Part shown: piece after piece, positions 14,649 to 22,590 of the stretch
How the letters are laid out: each line of letters opens with the position of its first letter
Position numbering within the stretch: the first letter of the stretch is position 1
Made by a program: the position numbers and the translations under genes
DNA from: Gordonibacter sp036659115
GTDB lineage: Bacteria; Actinomycetota; Coriobacteriia; Coriobacteriales; Eggerthellaceae
Assembly: GCF_036659115.1 (NCBI RefSeq)
Contig: NZ_JAVXDF010000022.1
DNA length: 30,528 nt
Direction: 5' to 3' (one strand)
Notes under the pieces: generated by a model
What the model was told of the DNA's origin: nothing
Databases searched by the model: none
The model's input: only the letters and a program-made list of their open reading frames with translations

Positions 14649-15359
14649 CTAGAACCACTCGCGCTTGTTAATAACGTAGGTCTGCTCAAACTCCGACTGA
14701 GACTTCGTGAGGTAGAGAATGCCCTCTATGATGGCAATAACCCACATGACGCCCGCAGCGAGACCGAAGGTGAAGATGCTGCCTATGATGGTGACAGCAA
14801 GCATAATGAAACCGGCCGTATTGTACCCCAAATAGAATTTATGGATGCCCAGCTGGCCGAGGAAAATAGCAAGCAAGCCCGCAGCCACATGGTCCTTCGA
14901 CGACACCATTGACTGATAAGGCTGTTGGTAATACGGCTGCTGATATTGATACCCGTAGTACGGCTGCTGAGGGGGCACCGCACCTGGACCTGCATGCGGA
15001 GCCTGATCGTAGCCTGACCCCGTATAGTCGACGTAGGGTTGTTGGGGTTGTTGGGGTTGTTGAGGCTGCGGAGGCTGTTGCTGGTAGGAGTAGCATGCTC
15101 CCACAGGCGGCGCTGCAACAGGCTGCGGCGCTGCAACAGGCTCGGCCTGGCTCGAAGCAGCACTCGGTGCCGTGGAATAAGGCACCCAATCGGGCAGCGG
15201 CTCGGATACAGCGGATTCGGAATCGACAGGCGACTGCCCGGATTTCAGTTCAGCGAGGCGGGCGCGTGCCGCTTCAAGCGCCTCCTGCGCCGCAAGCAAC
15301 TCGGCTTCGGCGCTGACAACCTCGTCAGATGCGCGGTTATTCTGTTCGTTGGCATTCAT
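14649..15359 (-). CDS. TM2-domain membrane protein with Pro/Gln-rich N-terminal region
   Basis: A 236-residue protein. Residues about 12-41 form a short Glu/Ala coiled coil; about 85-145 is low-complexity, rich in Gln, Pro, Tyr and Ala; about 150-230 is a TM2 domain with two membrane helices (LLAIFLGQLGIHKFYLGY, the defining motif, then a second hydrophobic helix and AIIEGILYLTKS). TM2 proteins have no agreed function in bacteria. I choose the ATG at 15359 because AAAGG lies six bases upstream; the frame extends to 15419 without support. The low-complexity part is partly encoded by 9-base tandem repeats (15037-15063), so its length probably varies between strains. A long hairpin with a T run follows the stop. 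Confidence 0.85.
   Translation of the reverse strand: MNANEQNNRASDEVVSAEAELLAAQEALEAARARLAELKSGQSPVDSESAVSEPLPDWVPYSTAPSAASSQAEPVAAPQPVAAPPVGACYSYQQQPPQPQQPQQPQQPYVDYTGSGYDQAPHAGPGAVPPQQPYYGYQYQQPYYQQPYQSMVSSKDHVAAGLLAIFLGQLGIHKFYLGYNTAGFIMLAVTIIGSIFTFGLAAGVMWVIAIIEGILYLTKSQSEFEQTYVINKREWF
15037..15063. repeat. 9-base tandem repeat within the TM2 gene
   Basis: Three consecutive 9-base units GGTTGTTGG (the last with one change) encode repeated Gln-Gln-Pro (with flanking Gln/Pro) in the protein. In-frame unit gain or loss would change only linker length. Confidence 0.8.
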
Positions 15360-15506
15360 GACGTGCCTTTCTTCGCATGCATTTCTGGTTACTAGCCACA
15401 TGGTAATCCGGGCGCGCAAGAACGTGCGCGAACCGTCATCGTGTCGTTTATCTCCTTAAGGAGCCCATCAGATTTTCGTTACCGAAAGTTCCGAAACAGA
15501 TCGTTT

Positions 15507-16319
15507 CTACTTGCTGCGGTGGGTATGCTTCTCCAAGAACGACATGATGCGCTTTTGGAAGATAATACCCAGAAGACCTATGCCGCCCACCACCAAGAAC
15601 ATCACTATGCTCTCCGTATAGTTCCCCTCGATGAACTTGTCGGCGGCATACGTGGACATGAGTATGCCGGGGATGCGTCCGATATTGGACAACAGCAAAA
15701 ACGTGCTCATTTTGATATCCGTAAGCGGCACCAGATACGTAAACACGTCTTTTGGCAATCCCGGGATAAGGAACAGGATGAACACCACGATGTTCAACCT
15801 GCCTGACTTCTCGAACGCGCGAAATTTGTCCAGGTACTTGGTGGGCACGACGCTTTGGACAAAGGGGGCACCCAACTTGTGAACCAACATGAAAATGAAC
15901 GCGCTGGAGATAATGCAGCCAACGAGGATGATAAGCGCGCCGAGCCACGGCCCGTACAGCACGCCAGCGGCCACCTGCACGACTTCGCCGGGAATAAACG
16001 CCACTACGATCTGCAAGAACTGCATGCCCAGCAGGATGAGGAATCCGACTACACCCGCGCTGCGCACTTGCGCGATGATCCGCTCGATACCGCCCGGCTC
16101 GAATATATCCGACAAAAACGGCCAGATAAGCACGCACGTGAGAACCAAGAGGGCAAAAAATGCCAGCAATCCAGCAAACTTGAAGATATCGGCTTTTTCC
16201 ATCTTATGGCCGCGCACCGTAGTCTCTTGATGCGCTTTTTCGTGCAGTCCCTCTCGGATCTCGTGCAATTCCTCTTTGACAGACTCGTGTTTGCTCGGGG
16301 GTGTGCGCTTGTGCGTCAT
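15507..16319 (-). CDS. TVP38/TMEM64 (DedA-like, VTT-domain) membrane protein
   Basis: A 270-residue polytopic membrane protein. After a charged N-terminal tail (about 1-45) it has about six hydrophobic segments. The VTT/SNARE-associated family motif is FIPGEVVQVAAGVLYGPWLG (about 108-127), followed by FLIPGLPKD and GRIPG loops that form the re-entrant core of the fold. Related DedA and TMEM41/VMP1-type proteins move phospholipids across the membrane, including undecaprenyl-phosphate carriers in bacteria; the cargo here is not known. The start is the ATG at 16319, with GAGG five bases upstream. It lies 12 bases after the stop of the PRC-barrel gene, so the two are probably translated from one message. 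Confidence 0.9.
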   Translation of the reverse strand: MTHKRTPPSKHESVKEELHEIREGLHEKAHQETTVRGHKMEKADIFKFAGLLAFFALLVLTCVLIWPFLSDIFEPGGIERIIAQVRSAGVVGFLILLGMQFLQIVVAFIPGEVVQVAAGVLYGPWLGALIILVGCIISSAFIFMLVHKLGAPFVQSVVPTKYLDKFRAFEKSGRLNIVVFILFLIPGLPKDVFTYLVPLTDIKMSTFLLLSNIGRIPGILMSTYAADKFIEGNYTESIVMFLVVGGIGLLGIIFQKRIMSFLEKHTHRSK

Positions 16320-16331
16320 GGGCACCTCAGG

Positions 16332-17333
16332 CTAGTCGTCGTTACGGGCTTTGTCATATTCTTCCTTAAAGGCCGAGAACATGTTCTTTTGCGATACAGG
16401 CTTTTCCGCAGGTGATTTTTTGGCTGTGGCGGTTTTCTGCGCAGGTGCAGTTTTCTTGGCAGGAGCTTTCTTGGCAGGCATGGCAGCTAAAGCCTCGTCG
16501 GATTTCTCGATAGCCTCGGGTGCAGGCGACTTCTTACCGCTTGCTTTGCTGTACTCTTCTTTGAACCCGGAGAACATGCCCTTGGTAGCGGCAATTTGCT
16601 TGCCGGTGGCATAGGCTCCCTTGTTCACTACCTCGCCCGTTACCTTGGCGGCATTGCTTACGACCGGCTTTGCCTTGTCGATAGCCGTTTGCGCCTTATC
16701 GGCCACCACCGCAGTAGCCTCACCGGCCTTCTCGGCCAGACCGCCTTCGGTAGCAAGGTCCCGAGCTTCGTTGGCTACCATGATGGCGCCCAGCACCACC
16801 TCGTCGGTCGCCACGCCCTCGGCTCCCGTTTGCGCAAGGGCCGCACCCATGCCTCGCCGAAAGCCCTTCACCAGGTCGGCGGGAATCTCGCGCTTGCCCA
16901 ATAGGGCATTGGCCGTAGCACCGCTGTCCGTAGTGAGGGATTCGACGGAGCCCGTGCGGTCGTCGAACATAACGGTGCCGACAAAGCCCAAGTTGTCACC
17001 GTCTTCGGTCATGACGGGAAGCCCGACCCAAAGCACGCAATCGTCCCATTTCACCCCGAGCGCCTTGCAGGTGGCGCGATAGTCGGTGGCTGCCGGCTCC
17101 AGTTTTACCACAAGGCGGCCATCCACGACGTCGTAGCCGTCCACGGCTACGAACATATCCTTGCGACGGAACATCCACAGCAGGTCAGGACGCTTCACCA
17201 TGAAGCCCATCACGCGCTTTTCCTTGGGATGAAAGACGAAACGGCGCACTTTGCCAATGCGTCGTGTGCCCTTCTTGCCGCCGACAACGCGCACGCCGGT
17301 AAGTTCATTGGTTGTAATCAGATGCTTGGCCAT
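16332..17333 (-). CDS. PRC-barrel protein with Lys/Ala-rich tail and duplicated C-terminal motif
   Basis: A 333-residue soluble protein. The first 80 residues fit a PRC-barrel beta fold and a second barrel-like segment follows (about 95-155), with the LGFVGTVMFDDRTGSVESL strand pattern. Residues about 195-250 are helical and Ala-rich; about 265-316 is a Lys/Pro/Ala-rich stretch similar to histone H1 tails. The motif MFSxFKEEYxKA occurs twice, at 253-264 and 318-329, on either side of that stretch and at the extreme C-terminus. PRC barrels occur in RimM and in photosynthetic reaction centres, and mediate protein or RNA contacts. The ATG has a GGGGGAAAT ribosome site. It is followed at 12 bases by the TVP38-like gene. 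The function is unknown. Confidence 0.8.
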   Translation of the reverse strand: MAKHLITTNELTGVRVVGGKKGTRRIGKVRRFVFHPKEKRVMGFMVKRPDLLWMFRRKDMFVAVDGYDVVDGRLVVKLEPAATDYRATCKALGVKWDDCVLWVGLPVMTEDGDNLGFVGTVMFDDRTGSVESLTTDSGATANALLGKREIPADLVKGFRRGMGAALAQTGAEGVATDEVVLGAIMVANEARDLATEGGLAEKAGEATAVVADKAQTAIDKAKPVVSNAAKVTGEVVNKGAYATGKQIAATKGMFSGFKEEYSKASGKKSPAPEAIEKSDEALAAMPAKKAPAKKTAPAQKTATAKKSPAEKPVSQKNMFSAFKEEYDKARNDD

Positions 17334-17549
17334 ATTTCCCCCACATGAGTGCGACGCTCTGCCGGACAGCGCTCTCGTTTCGCTGAACCTGCCGATAGAT
17401 CACGCGCCGAAGATCAAAAGAGGCGGCAGGCACCGACCAGGCGGTCCATTCCGTCCGGTCGCACGCCTACCGCCCTCGTATACTACGAACTGGTTTGCTA
17501 CCCCACAGGAAAACTGATGAAACCGTCCTGCAAAGGTGTTGACAGAGGG

Positions 17550-18104
17550 CTATTCGCCCTTGTCGGCCGGATTTTTTGCATTGCGAAGAGCATCGGCAGC
17601 ATCCTGCATGACATCCCGTGCAGCATCGGTAGCATCCTGAGCAGCATCCTTCACCGTGTCGGCAGCATCCTGGGCAGCTTCGACCGCCACGGGAATCTTA
17701 TCGCTTACCGCATCGTGCGCCTGCTCGGCATTCTTGGCTACCTGCGAAGCGATACGCTGACGGGCAGCTTCGATCTTCTCACGCAGGTCGTCGTTCTTCT
17801 CGGAAAACACCGGCTTGATGTTGTCGGCAGCCTCCTGTACCCGTGCGCTAGCGGTGTCGTACATCTGATGGCCCTTGGCAGACAGGTCGCTTACGACTTC
17901 CTGGCCCTTAGCCGTTGCCTCCTGGTACATCTGCTGCGCGTTGGCTGATGCCTGGGCACCCAGGTTCTGAGCCTCGCCCCATGCCGTGTTCACCTTGTCG
18001 GTGACCAGGGCGCGCGTTTCCTGGCCTGAACGAGGTGCATACAGCAGAGCGATAATAGCACCGACCAATCCGCCAGTGAGAAAAGCGCCGAATTTGTTGC
18101 CCAT
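17550..18104 (-). CDS. YtxH-domain protein with amphipathic Ala/Asp repeats
   Basis: A 184-residue protein. The first 30 residues (MGNKFGAFLTGGLVGAIIAL followed by LYAPRSG) are the YtxH glycine-rich membrane segment and its conserved APRSG exit. The rest is one long amphipathic helix region with 11-residue-like periodicity (repeats of AAQDAAD, ARDVMQDAADAL), resembling apolipoprotein or LEA-type stress proteins. YtxH belongs to the sigma-B general stress regulon in Bacillus; here the link to stress is by family only. The ATG is preceded by AGGAGG five bases away, and a perfect -10 TATAAT sits at 18139-18144, so the gene probably has its own promoter, giving a leader of about 28 bases. It precedes the PRC-barrel and TVP38-like genes on the same strand. 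Confidence 0.85.
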   Translation of the reverse strand: MGNKFGAFLTGGLVGAIIALLYAPRSGQETRALVTDKVNTAWGEAQNLGAQASANAQQMYQEATAKGQEVVSDLSAKGHQMYDTASARVQEAADNIKPVFSEKNDDLREKIEAARQRIASQVAKNAEQAHDAVSDKIPVAVEAAQDAADTVKDAAQDATDAARDVMQDAADALRNAKNPADKGE

Positions 18105-18138
18105 AACTGCCTCCTAAGGGACGTTTATCGATCACACC

Positions 18139-18144
18139 ATTATA
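18139..18144 (-). promoter_or_regulatory. Likely -10 element of the YtxH-like gene
   Basis: Perfect TATAAT on the minus strand 34 bases before the start codon; no good -35 hexamer at 16-18 bases. An alternative sigma factor or activator could explain the missing -35. Confidence 0.45.
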
Positions 18145-18242
18145 GGTGCAGCAGCCTCATACGAATGCGGAAAACACGAGTGCTCTATTATTAGGTTACC
18201 GAACCGTTAGAGAGCGCCCGCCATCTGGCGCAAGCCTCTAAG

Positions 18243-18553
18243 CTACAAACCCATCTCCGCCTTCATTTTAGCGAGCTCCTCGTCAACCGCCTGGTTGTCG
18301 TAATAACGCTCGATATTGTCGGCAAGCACCCCCAACGCTTCAGCGTCCAGCACGAAAGAAGCTTGGGACCTCAGCGCATAACCGCAGTTGCACGAACCGC
18401 TCCCATCGTCGCAAAACACCAGAAGGAAGTGTCCTTCGTCAGAGAACAGTCGGACGAACGGCCTCCCCCGGAGAACCCTCCCGACAAACGGCCTCCACCG
18501 GAAGAGCCGCGGGAGCTTCCTCCGGAACGCTGACCGCCTCCCGACCTGCCCAT
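18243..18553 (-). pseudogene. Gly/Ser-rich small protein gene interrupted by a one-base shift
   Basis: The ATG at 18553 has a strong GAAGGAG site and opens a Gly/Ser/Arg-rich frame (MGRSGGGQRSGGSSRG and onward) that then meets a stop at about 18371. From about 18455 down to the stop at 18243 the neighbouring frame carries a well-formed coding stretch ending IERYYDNQAVDEELAKMKAEMGL. The switch falls in the second of two adjacent 30-base repeats (18467-18496 and 18437-18466): unit two has one base fewer between GAGAAC and GAC. Adding one base would give a single 103-residue protein. It could be a decayed gene, a slippage-controlled gene or a sequencing error. The open frame upstream of 18553 (to 18758) looks non-coding. 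Confidence 0.6.
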
Positions 18554-18754
18554 AAAACTCCTTCTCCGTATGAGACGCCTCGCCCGTCAAAGCACCGGAC
18601 TTCTTTTGCAGCAACTCTGCGATATCACACGCGCGATGCCCCCATCGAGCGTGACAACAACCGTTTCTCCTGGAGGTCATTGCAGCATGATCGTTTCGGA
18701 GCTTTTCGGAGCGGACTCGAAGATTGAAGGATATCGCAAAGCCTCCACAATGAA

Positions 18755-18785
18755 GCACGGCACCTGCTTTGAGCAGGCGCCGTGC
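18755..18785 (-). terminator. Hairpin after ddl
   Basis: Perfect 7-base outer arms (18755-18761 with 18779-18785) plus a 5-base inner stem (CCTGC/GCAGG) separated by one mismatch. It lies 22 bases beyond the ddl stop; the T run after it is short (TTCATT), so termination may be partial. Confidence 0.6.
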
Positions 18786-18807
18786 AAATCAAATAGTACT
18801 GCAGTTT

Positions 18808-19791
18808 TTACGCGTACTGCTTGACCAGCTCGTCCAACACACCGGAAAGCGACAGTCCGGAAGCCTCGCAAGCAGCGACGAACAGCGAGCGCTCGGACAT
18901 GCCAGGCGATACGTTCACCTCAAACACGCGGGCCTGTGCGCCGTCCCAAATAAGATCGACGCGAGCGAGGTCGCGCACGTTGTAGGCACGGTACACCTCA
19001 AGCGCCGCACGCTCGATCTCGGCACGGATCGCCTGCGCGTCACCTTCGTCCTCGGACAGGGAAGCAGGGCGCACGGGAGCAAGGTACTCGACCGCGCCCG
19101 GCTCCATACGGGCCTCGGTGCCGAAGAAGCCGCTCTTCGGGACGATCTCCACCGGCGGTAGCGCATAGGCATCCCATCCGGTGCCCAAGATGGACACCGC
19201 CATCTCGACGCCTTCGACCCATTGCTCGATAACAACCGCCTCATCGAACGACAGTGCATCCAGAATAGCTTCACCCATCTGATCGATAGAATCGACACGG
19301 TGCACACCCATGGCCGAACCGCCGTGCGCAGGCTTCACCGCCACTGGATAGCCGCCAACAACGCGCTTCTCTACCAGATCGAGTGCCGTGGCAGCCCCCA
19401 TATCCTTGAAGGCGTCGCGCGCGATGTAGAGGCCCTGGGGCCACGACGCAATAGGAGCGTCCCCGGTCATGGCGCGGTAGGTTGCCATTTCGGAATGAAG
19501 CGAATCCTTGTTCCAGGTACGCTGACACACGCTTGCGGGCGAGCCGACAAACGGAATGCCCACGAACTCCAAAAGGCTTTGGATGGTGCCGTCCTCACCG
19601 TGTTTGCCATGCAGGGCGCTGTAACACACGTCGGGGCGCTCGCTGCGCAGCGTGGGAACCAGATCGGACGTAGTATCCAGCGGCACGACTTTGTGGCCGG
19701 CCTCTTCGAGCGCCGCGCACACGTTCTTGCCACTAGCCAAGGAGAACTCGCGCTCGAACGAAGCGCCGCCCATCAACACTGCAACCTTCAT
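18808..19791 (-). CDS. ddl: D-alanine--D-alanine ligase
   Basis: A 327-residue ATP-grasp enzyme that joins two D-alanines for the peptidoglycan precursor. Recognised parts are the N-terminal GGASFEREFSLASG loop (8-21), HGKHGEDG (61-68) followed by GIPFVGSP, the ATP-binding VAVKPAHGGSAMGV strand-loop, VIEQWVEGVEMAVSIL, and the Mg-binding RVDLIWD and EVNVSPGMSERSL motifs near the C-terminus. The segment usually read as GSGVLAS-DK is here GSPASVCQRTWNKD, a modest departure. The ATG has AAGGAG six bases upstream and starts 21 bases after the aminotransferase stop, so ddl is the last gene of the serS operon. A D-Ala-D-Lac or D-Ala-D-Ser ligase cannot be excluded by eye, but no vanH/vanX-type neighbours are present. 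Confidence 0.93.
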   Translation of the reverse strand: MKVAVLMGGASFEREFSLASGKNVCAALEEAGHKVVPLDTTSDLVPTLRSERPDVCYSALHGKHGEDGTIQSLLEFVGIPFVGSPASVCQRTWNKDSLHSEMATYRAMTGDAPIASWPQGLYIARDAFKDMGAATALDLVEKRVVGGYPVAVKPAHGGSAMGVHRVDSIDQMGEAILDALSFDEAVVIEQWVEGVEMAVSILGTGWDAYALPPVEIVPKSGFFGTEARMEPGAVEYLAPVRPASLSEDEGDAQAIRAEIERAALEVYRAYNVRDLARVDLIWDGAQARVFEVNVSPGMSERSLFVAACEASGLSLSGVLDELVKQYA

Positions 19792-19812
19792 AATCCTGCT
19801 CCTTCTTGGGTA

Positions 19813-21078
19813 TTACTCGGGTTTGATGGCCCCTGCGTCGAGGAAGGCGCGATAGAGCTCCAGACGACCCTCGATAACACCGGCGAGGCGCCTCACGGCC
19901 TCGGCGAGGTTTTCAGGGCTCTCAAAGCAAAACGCGATGCGCATGCTATTCTGACCTGCGCAGGCACCCGGATAGAAACCGTCGCCCGGCGTGTAGGTTA
20001 CCCCATGCTCCAAAGCCTTGGCCAACATTGAGCCGGTATCGACATACGAAGGCAGCGTCACCCATACGAAGAAACCGCCTTCGGGATGCGTCCAGGTTGC
20101 CTCGGCCGGAAAATACTCCTCAAGCGCGGCCAACAGGGCATCGCGACGCGTACGGTACGTTTCCACGAACTTCTGCAGCGTCTCCTGCCACGGGGTGTCG
20201 GTGAAGTAGTGTTCGACAACCACCTGGTTGAATGCGCTGCCGCACAAATCGGTTCCTTGCTTCACCAGGTTGATCTTCGCCAGCACGCTCTTCGGTGCCA
20301 CGATCCAACCTGTGCGCAGGCCCGGTGCGAACACCTTGGATACCGTGCCCAGATAGATAACGTCGTCGGACAACGCCCTCAACGGCAGCACATGGCCGCC
20401 CTCATAGCGCAAACGTCCGTACGGATCGTCCTCCACCACCATAAAGTCGTACTCTTGCGCCAGCTCCAGCAAACGCTTGCGCCGGGCAGGCGCCATGGTC
20501 ACGCCGCCGGGGTTCTGGAAGTTCGGAATGGTATAGAGGAATTTCAGGCGCGGATTTCCCTTGCCGATGCGCTGGAGTTCTTCCTCCAGCAAGTCCATGC
20601 GCATACCCTCGCTATCAAAAGGAATACAGCGCACATCGGGCTCGTAGGCGGAAAACGCCTGCAATGCGCCCAGGTACGTGGGACCTTCGGCCAAGATAAT
20701 GTCACCAGGATTGATGAACGTCTTGGCAATGAGGTCGAGCGCTTCTTGGGCACCGGTGGTGATCATGACGTTTTCGGGCTTGGCTCGCACGCCGATATCG
20801 CGCATGAGATCGCAGAACACTTGCTTGGTCTGCACCCGGCCGTCGGTGGGGCCGTATTGCAGCGCCACGGCCCGCTCGTCGTCGCATGCGGCGCGCGTAG
20901 CGGTGCGAATGGCAGACTGGGGTAGCAGCGACACATCGGGCATGCCGCCTGAAAGCGAGATGATGTCCGGACGGGATGCCGCAGCGAAGAGATCGCGCAC
21001 AGCCGACGATCGCATCTTGACGACGCGTTCAGCGATTTTATCGCCCGTCTGGTCGAATGTAAGGTGAGCTGAAGTCAT
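19813..21078 (-). CDS. PLP-dependent aminotransferase, fold type I (2-aminoadipate / LysN-like)
   Basis: A 421-residue cytoplasmic transaminase. The Schiff-base lysine is K248 in LGTVSKVFAPGLRTGW; N189 (IPNFQNPGG), D217 and Y220 (VVEDDPYGRLR) contact the cofactor, and a C-terminal Arg in NSMRIAFCF binds the substrate carboxylate. The N-terminal IISLSGGMPD and QYGPTDG motifs are those of the group that includes LysN/2-aminoadipate aminotransferase and the catalytic half of MocR regulators, but there is no GntR DNA-binding domain. The group is broad in substrate (aromatic, branched and aminoadipate). It starts four bases after the stop of the CphA-N-like gene with no strong ribosome site, so its translation is probably coupled. 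It directly precedes ddl, which may hint at a role in amino-acid supply. Confidence 0.9.
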   Translation of the reverse strand: MTSAHLTFDQTGDKIAERVVKMRSSAVRDLFAAASRPDIISLSGGMPDVSLLPQSAIRTATRAACDDERAVALQYGPTDGRVQTKQVFCDLMRDIGVRAKPENVMITTGAQEALDLIAKTFINPGDIILAEGPTYLGALQAFSAYEPDVRCIPFDSEGMRMDLLEEELQRIGKGNPRLKFLYTIPNFQNPGGVTMAPARRKRLLELAQEYDFMVVEDDPYGRLRYEGGHVLPLRALSDDVIYLGTVSKVFAPGLRTGWIVAPKSVLAKINLVKQGTDLCGSAFNQVVVEHYFTDTPWQETLQKFVETYRTRRDALLAALEEYFPAEATWTHPEGGFFVWVTLPSYVDTGSMLAKALEHGVTYTPGDGFYPGACAGQNSMRIAFCFESPENLAEAVRRLAGVIEGRLELYRAFLDAGAIKPE

Positions 21079-21082
21079 TGCG

Positions 21083-21487
21083 TTAGAGTACCACCGCGCC
21101 GCTTAGAAAGTGGGCGGCATCGCGAAAAGCCCGCAAAGCGACCAAATCGTCGGTGAAGTTCACTTCGATGCGGGCGCGGCCCGCCGTCTCGTCCGTCCAT
21201 ACCGTCGTGCCGACGAACGTGGCAGCAGAGTCGACCGGAGCGACGCGCGTCTGCAGGTCGATGACAAGATGCTCCAAAAGATGAGGCAGCGACGTGCGGT
21301 TCATGACGGCCCCGAACGTAGCGCCCACCTCGTTCACGCACGCATGCCGCGGCAGATCGGGAAATGATGCCACCACGCGTGCCGCCAGATCGGGCGTGGT
21401 GAAATGCGGCGTGCCGGGCGCAAGGGCCACCACGCACGAGATGCGGTCGTCCATCACCGTGAGGCGCTCGATAGCGAGGGCGACCAC
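21083..21487 (-). CDS. Small protein resembling the N-terminal domain of cyanophycin synthetase
   Basis: A 134-residue protein with no signal peptide. The order of features matches the N-terminal domain of cyanophycin synthetase: a short beta start, a segment LAARVVASFPDLPRHACVNE, then the histidine motif LPHLLEHLVIDLQ, and a final RARIEVNFTDDLVALRAFRDAAHFL strand-helix unit. The catalytic ATP-grasp and Mur-ligase domains are absent, so this is a stand-alone domain. The start is taken as the GTG at 21487, which overlaps the TAG stop of the upstream gene by one base (translational coupling); an ATG at 21454 is an alternative. It lies between a membrane-protein gene and the aminotransferase in the serS-ddl run. 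The likeness is by eye only. Confidence 0.65.
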   Translation of the reverse strand: MVALAIERLTVMDDRISCVVALAPGTPHFTTPDLAARVVASFPDLPRHACVNEVGATFGAVMNRTSLPHLLEHLVIDLQTRVAPVDSAATFVGTTVWTDETAGRARIEVNFTDDLVALRAFRDAAHFLSGAVVL

Positions 21488-22560
21488 TATTGGTCCGCAA
21501 CGCCGTCGAACATCGTTCCAGGCAGCGTGGACGACCCGGTTTTCTGCTCGTCGGCTTTTCCCGGTTCAGCAGCGCTCTTCTGCTCGTCGGCCGTGGAACC
21601 CGCCGGAGCATCCTTGCTCTTGCCCGCGTCGGTTGAAGGCGTCACCGCAGGCTCGCTTGCCGCAGGCGCCTCGCTAGCAGGAGCCTTCACGGCAGGTGCC
21701 TCAATTCCTACAGGTGCGTGCGAGGCGGTCTTCTCGCGCTGGAACACCGTAGTGCCGTTGCCAGCCTCGGGTTGGACGGGCTGCTCGCCCCGCACCCCAC
21801 GCGTGAGGTTTTCCCAAGCCAAGGCTATATCGTCGAAAAGCGTGGACACGGTGGTGTACGAGCTGCCCTCGACGACGATCAGCTGCTTGCGGTCGGCCGA
21901 AAAGCGATAGCGTCCGGTGTTCGCCTTGTTGCCAAACGTGAACGAGATGGTCTTGGCAAGGGGATCGATCTGGTATGAAAACGCCACGTCATCGGTCAGC
22001 TTGATAGCCGCGTCGTCAATAGCGATCGCCTTCGCAGAATCGGCAAGGTACCATGCTCCCTGAAAGTCGGCCGCATCGTCGTAACGCAACCAGCGATCCC
22101 ACGAGAGCCCGGCGGCGGCAAGCAACAGCACCGCGACAACAACCGCAGCCGTCCAGAGCGGCCAGCGGCGGCGCTTTGCTGACCGGGAGCCCGCCTCCTC
22201 GGGAGCTTGCTCGCTTGCCGAGGGCGTTGCGGCGGCGCGCTTCTTCCTCGACGTGCGTGGCGCAGCAGAAGGGTTTGCCCCTGAGACCGCCCTTGCGTTC
22301 GAGGAGTATTTTGTGCTGTAAGCTGCTTGGGTTTGTGCGGCAGCCGGCTCCTTCGCCGAAGGCGAAGCGGCATCCGCTGCCGTCTTCGACTCGCAAACCG
22401 CTTTTTCTTTCGCGGCCGCAGTCTTTCTCTTCGCAGCAGCAGCCTTCTTTTCAAGAGCGGCAGCTTTAGCATCCACCGCCGCCTGTTTTTTGGCAGCAGC
22501 AGCCAACGCCTTTTCAGCGGCTGCCTTCGCTTCTTGTTTCGGGTTGCGCTTCGTTGCCAC
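21487..22560 (-). CDS. Ala/Lys-rich single-pass membrane protein
   Basis: A 357-residue protein with a cytoplasmic Ala/Lys-rich, probably helical N-terminal part (1-60), a disordered Ser/Ala/Thr stretch ending in a basic patch (AKRRR), one membrane helix at about 134-152, and an outside domain. Residues about 160-255 form a small beta-rich domain (FQGAWYLADS, AIKLTDDVAFSYQID, ISFTFG, GRYRFSADRKQLIVVEG), reminiscent of lipocalin-like beta-barrels. Residues 260-357 are Pro/Ala/Ser/Glu-rich and low in order. The start is a GTG at 22560 with AGGG five bases upstream, 30 bases past the serS stop. The stop overlaps the next start by one base. The function is unknown; the type II topology and disordered tails suggest an envelope-linked role. 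Confidence 0.8.
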   Translation of the reverse strand: MATKRNPKQEAKAAAEKALAAAAKKQAAVDAKAAALEKKAAAAKRKTAAAKEKAVCESKTAADAASPSAKEPAAAQTQAAYSTKYSSNARAVSGANPSAAPRTSRKKRAAATPSASEQAPEEAGSRSAKRRRWPLWTAAVVVAVLLLAAAGLSWDRWLRYDDAADFQGAWYLADSAKAIAIDDAAIKLTDDVAFSYQIDPLAKTISFTFGNKANTGRYRFSADRKQLIVVEGSSYTTVSTLFDDIALAWENLTRGVRGEQPVQPEAGNGTTVFQREKTASHAPVGIEAPAVKAPASEAPAASEPAVTPSTDAGKSKDAPAGSTADEQKSAAEPGKADEQKTGSSTLPGTMFDGVADQ

Positions 22561-22590
22561 GTACGCCCTGCGTTCCTGCTCGTCCCGTGC

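Noticed and set aside
13382..14671. 429-codon plus-strand open frame opposite the aldolase gene
   Set aside because: It is the antisense shadow of a well-supported aldolase gene, and crosses the terminators at both ends.
17567..17690. Repeated GCAGCATCCTG bases, considered as a CRISPR-like or satellite array
   Set aside because: The copies are irregular and in frame with the Ala/Asp helix repeats of the YtxH-like protein, which explains them.
18554..18758. Upstream extension of the frame that encodes the C-terminal part of the Gly/Ser-rich gene
   Set aside because: The translated segment is rich in Cys, His and Arg with no pattern, and the strong ribosome site belongs to the other frame at 18553.
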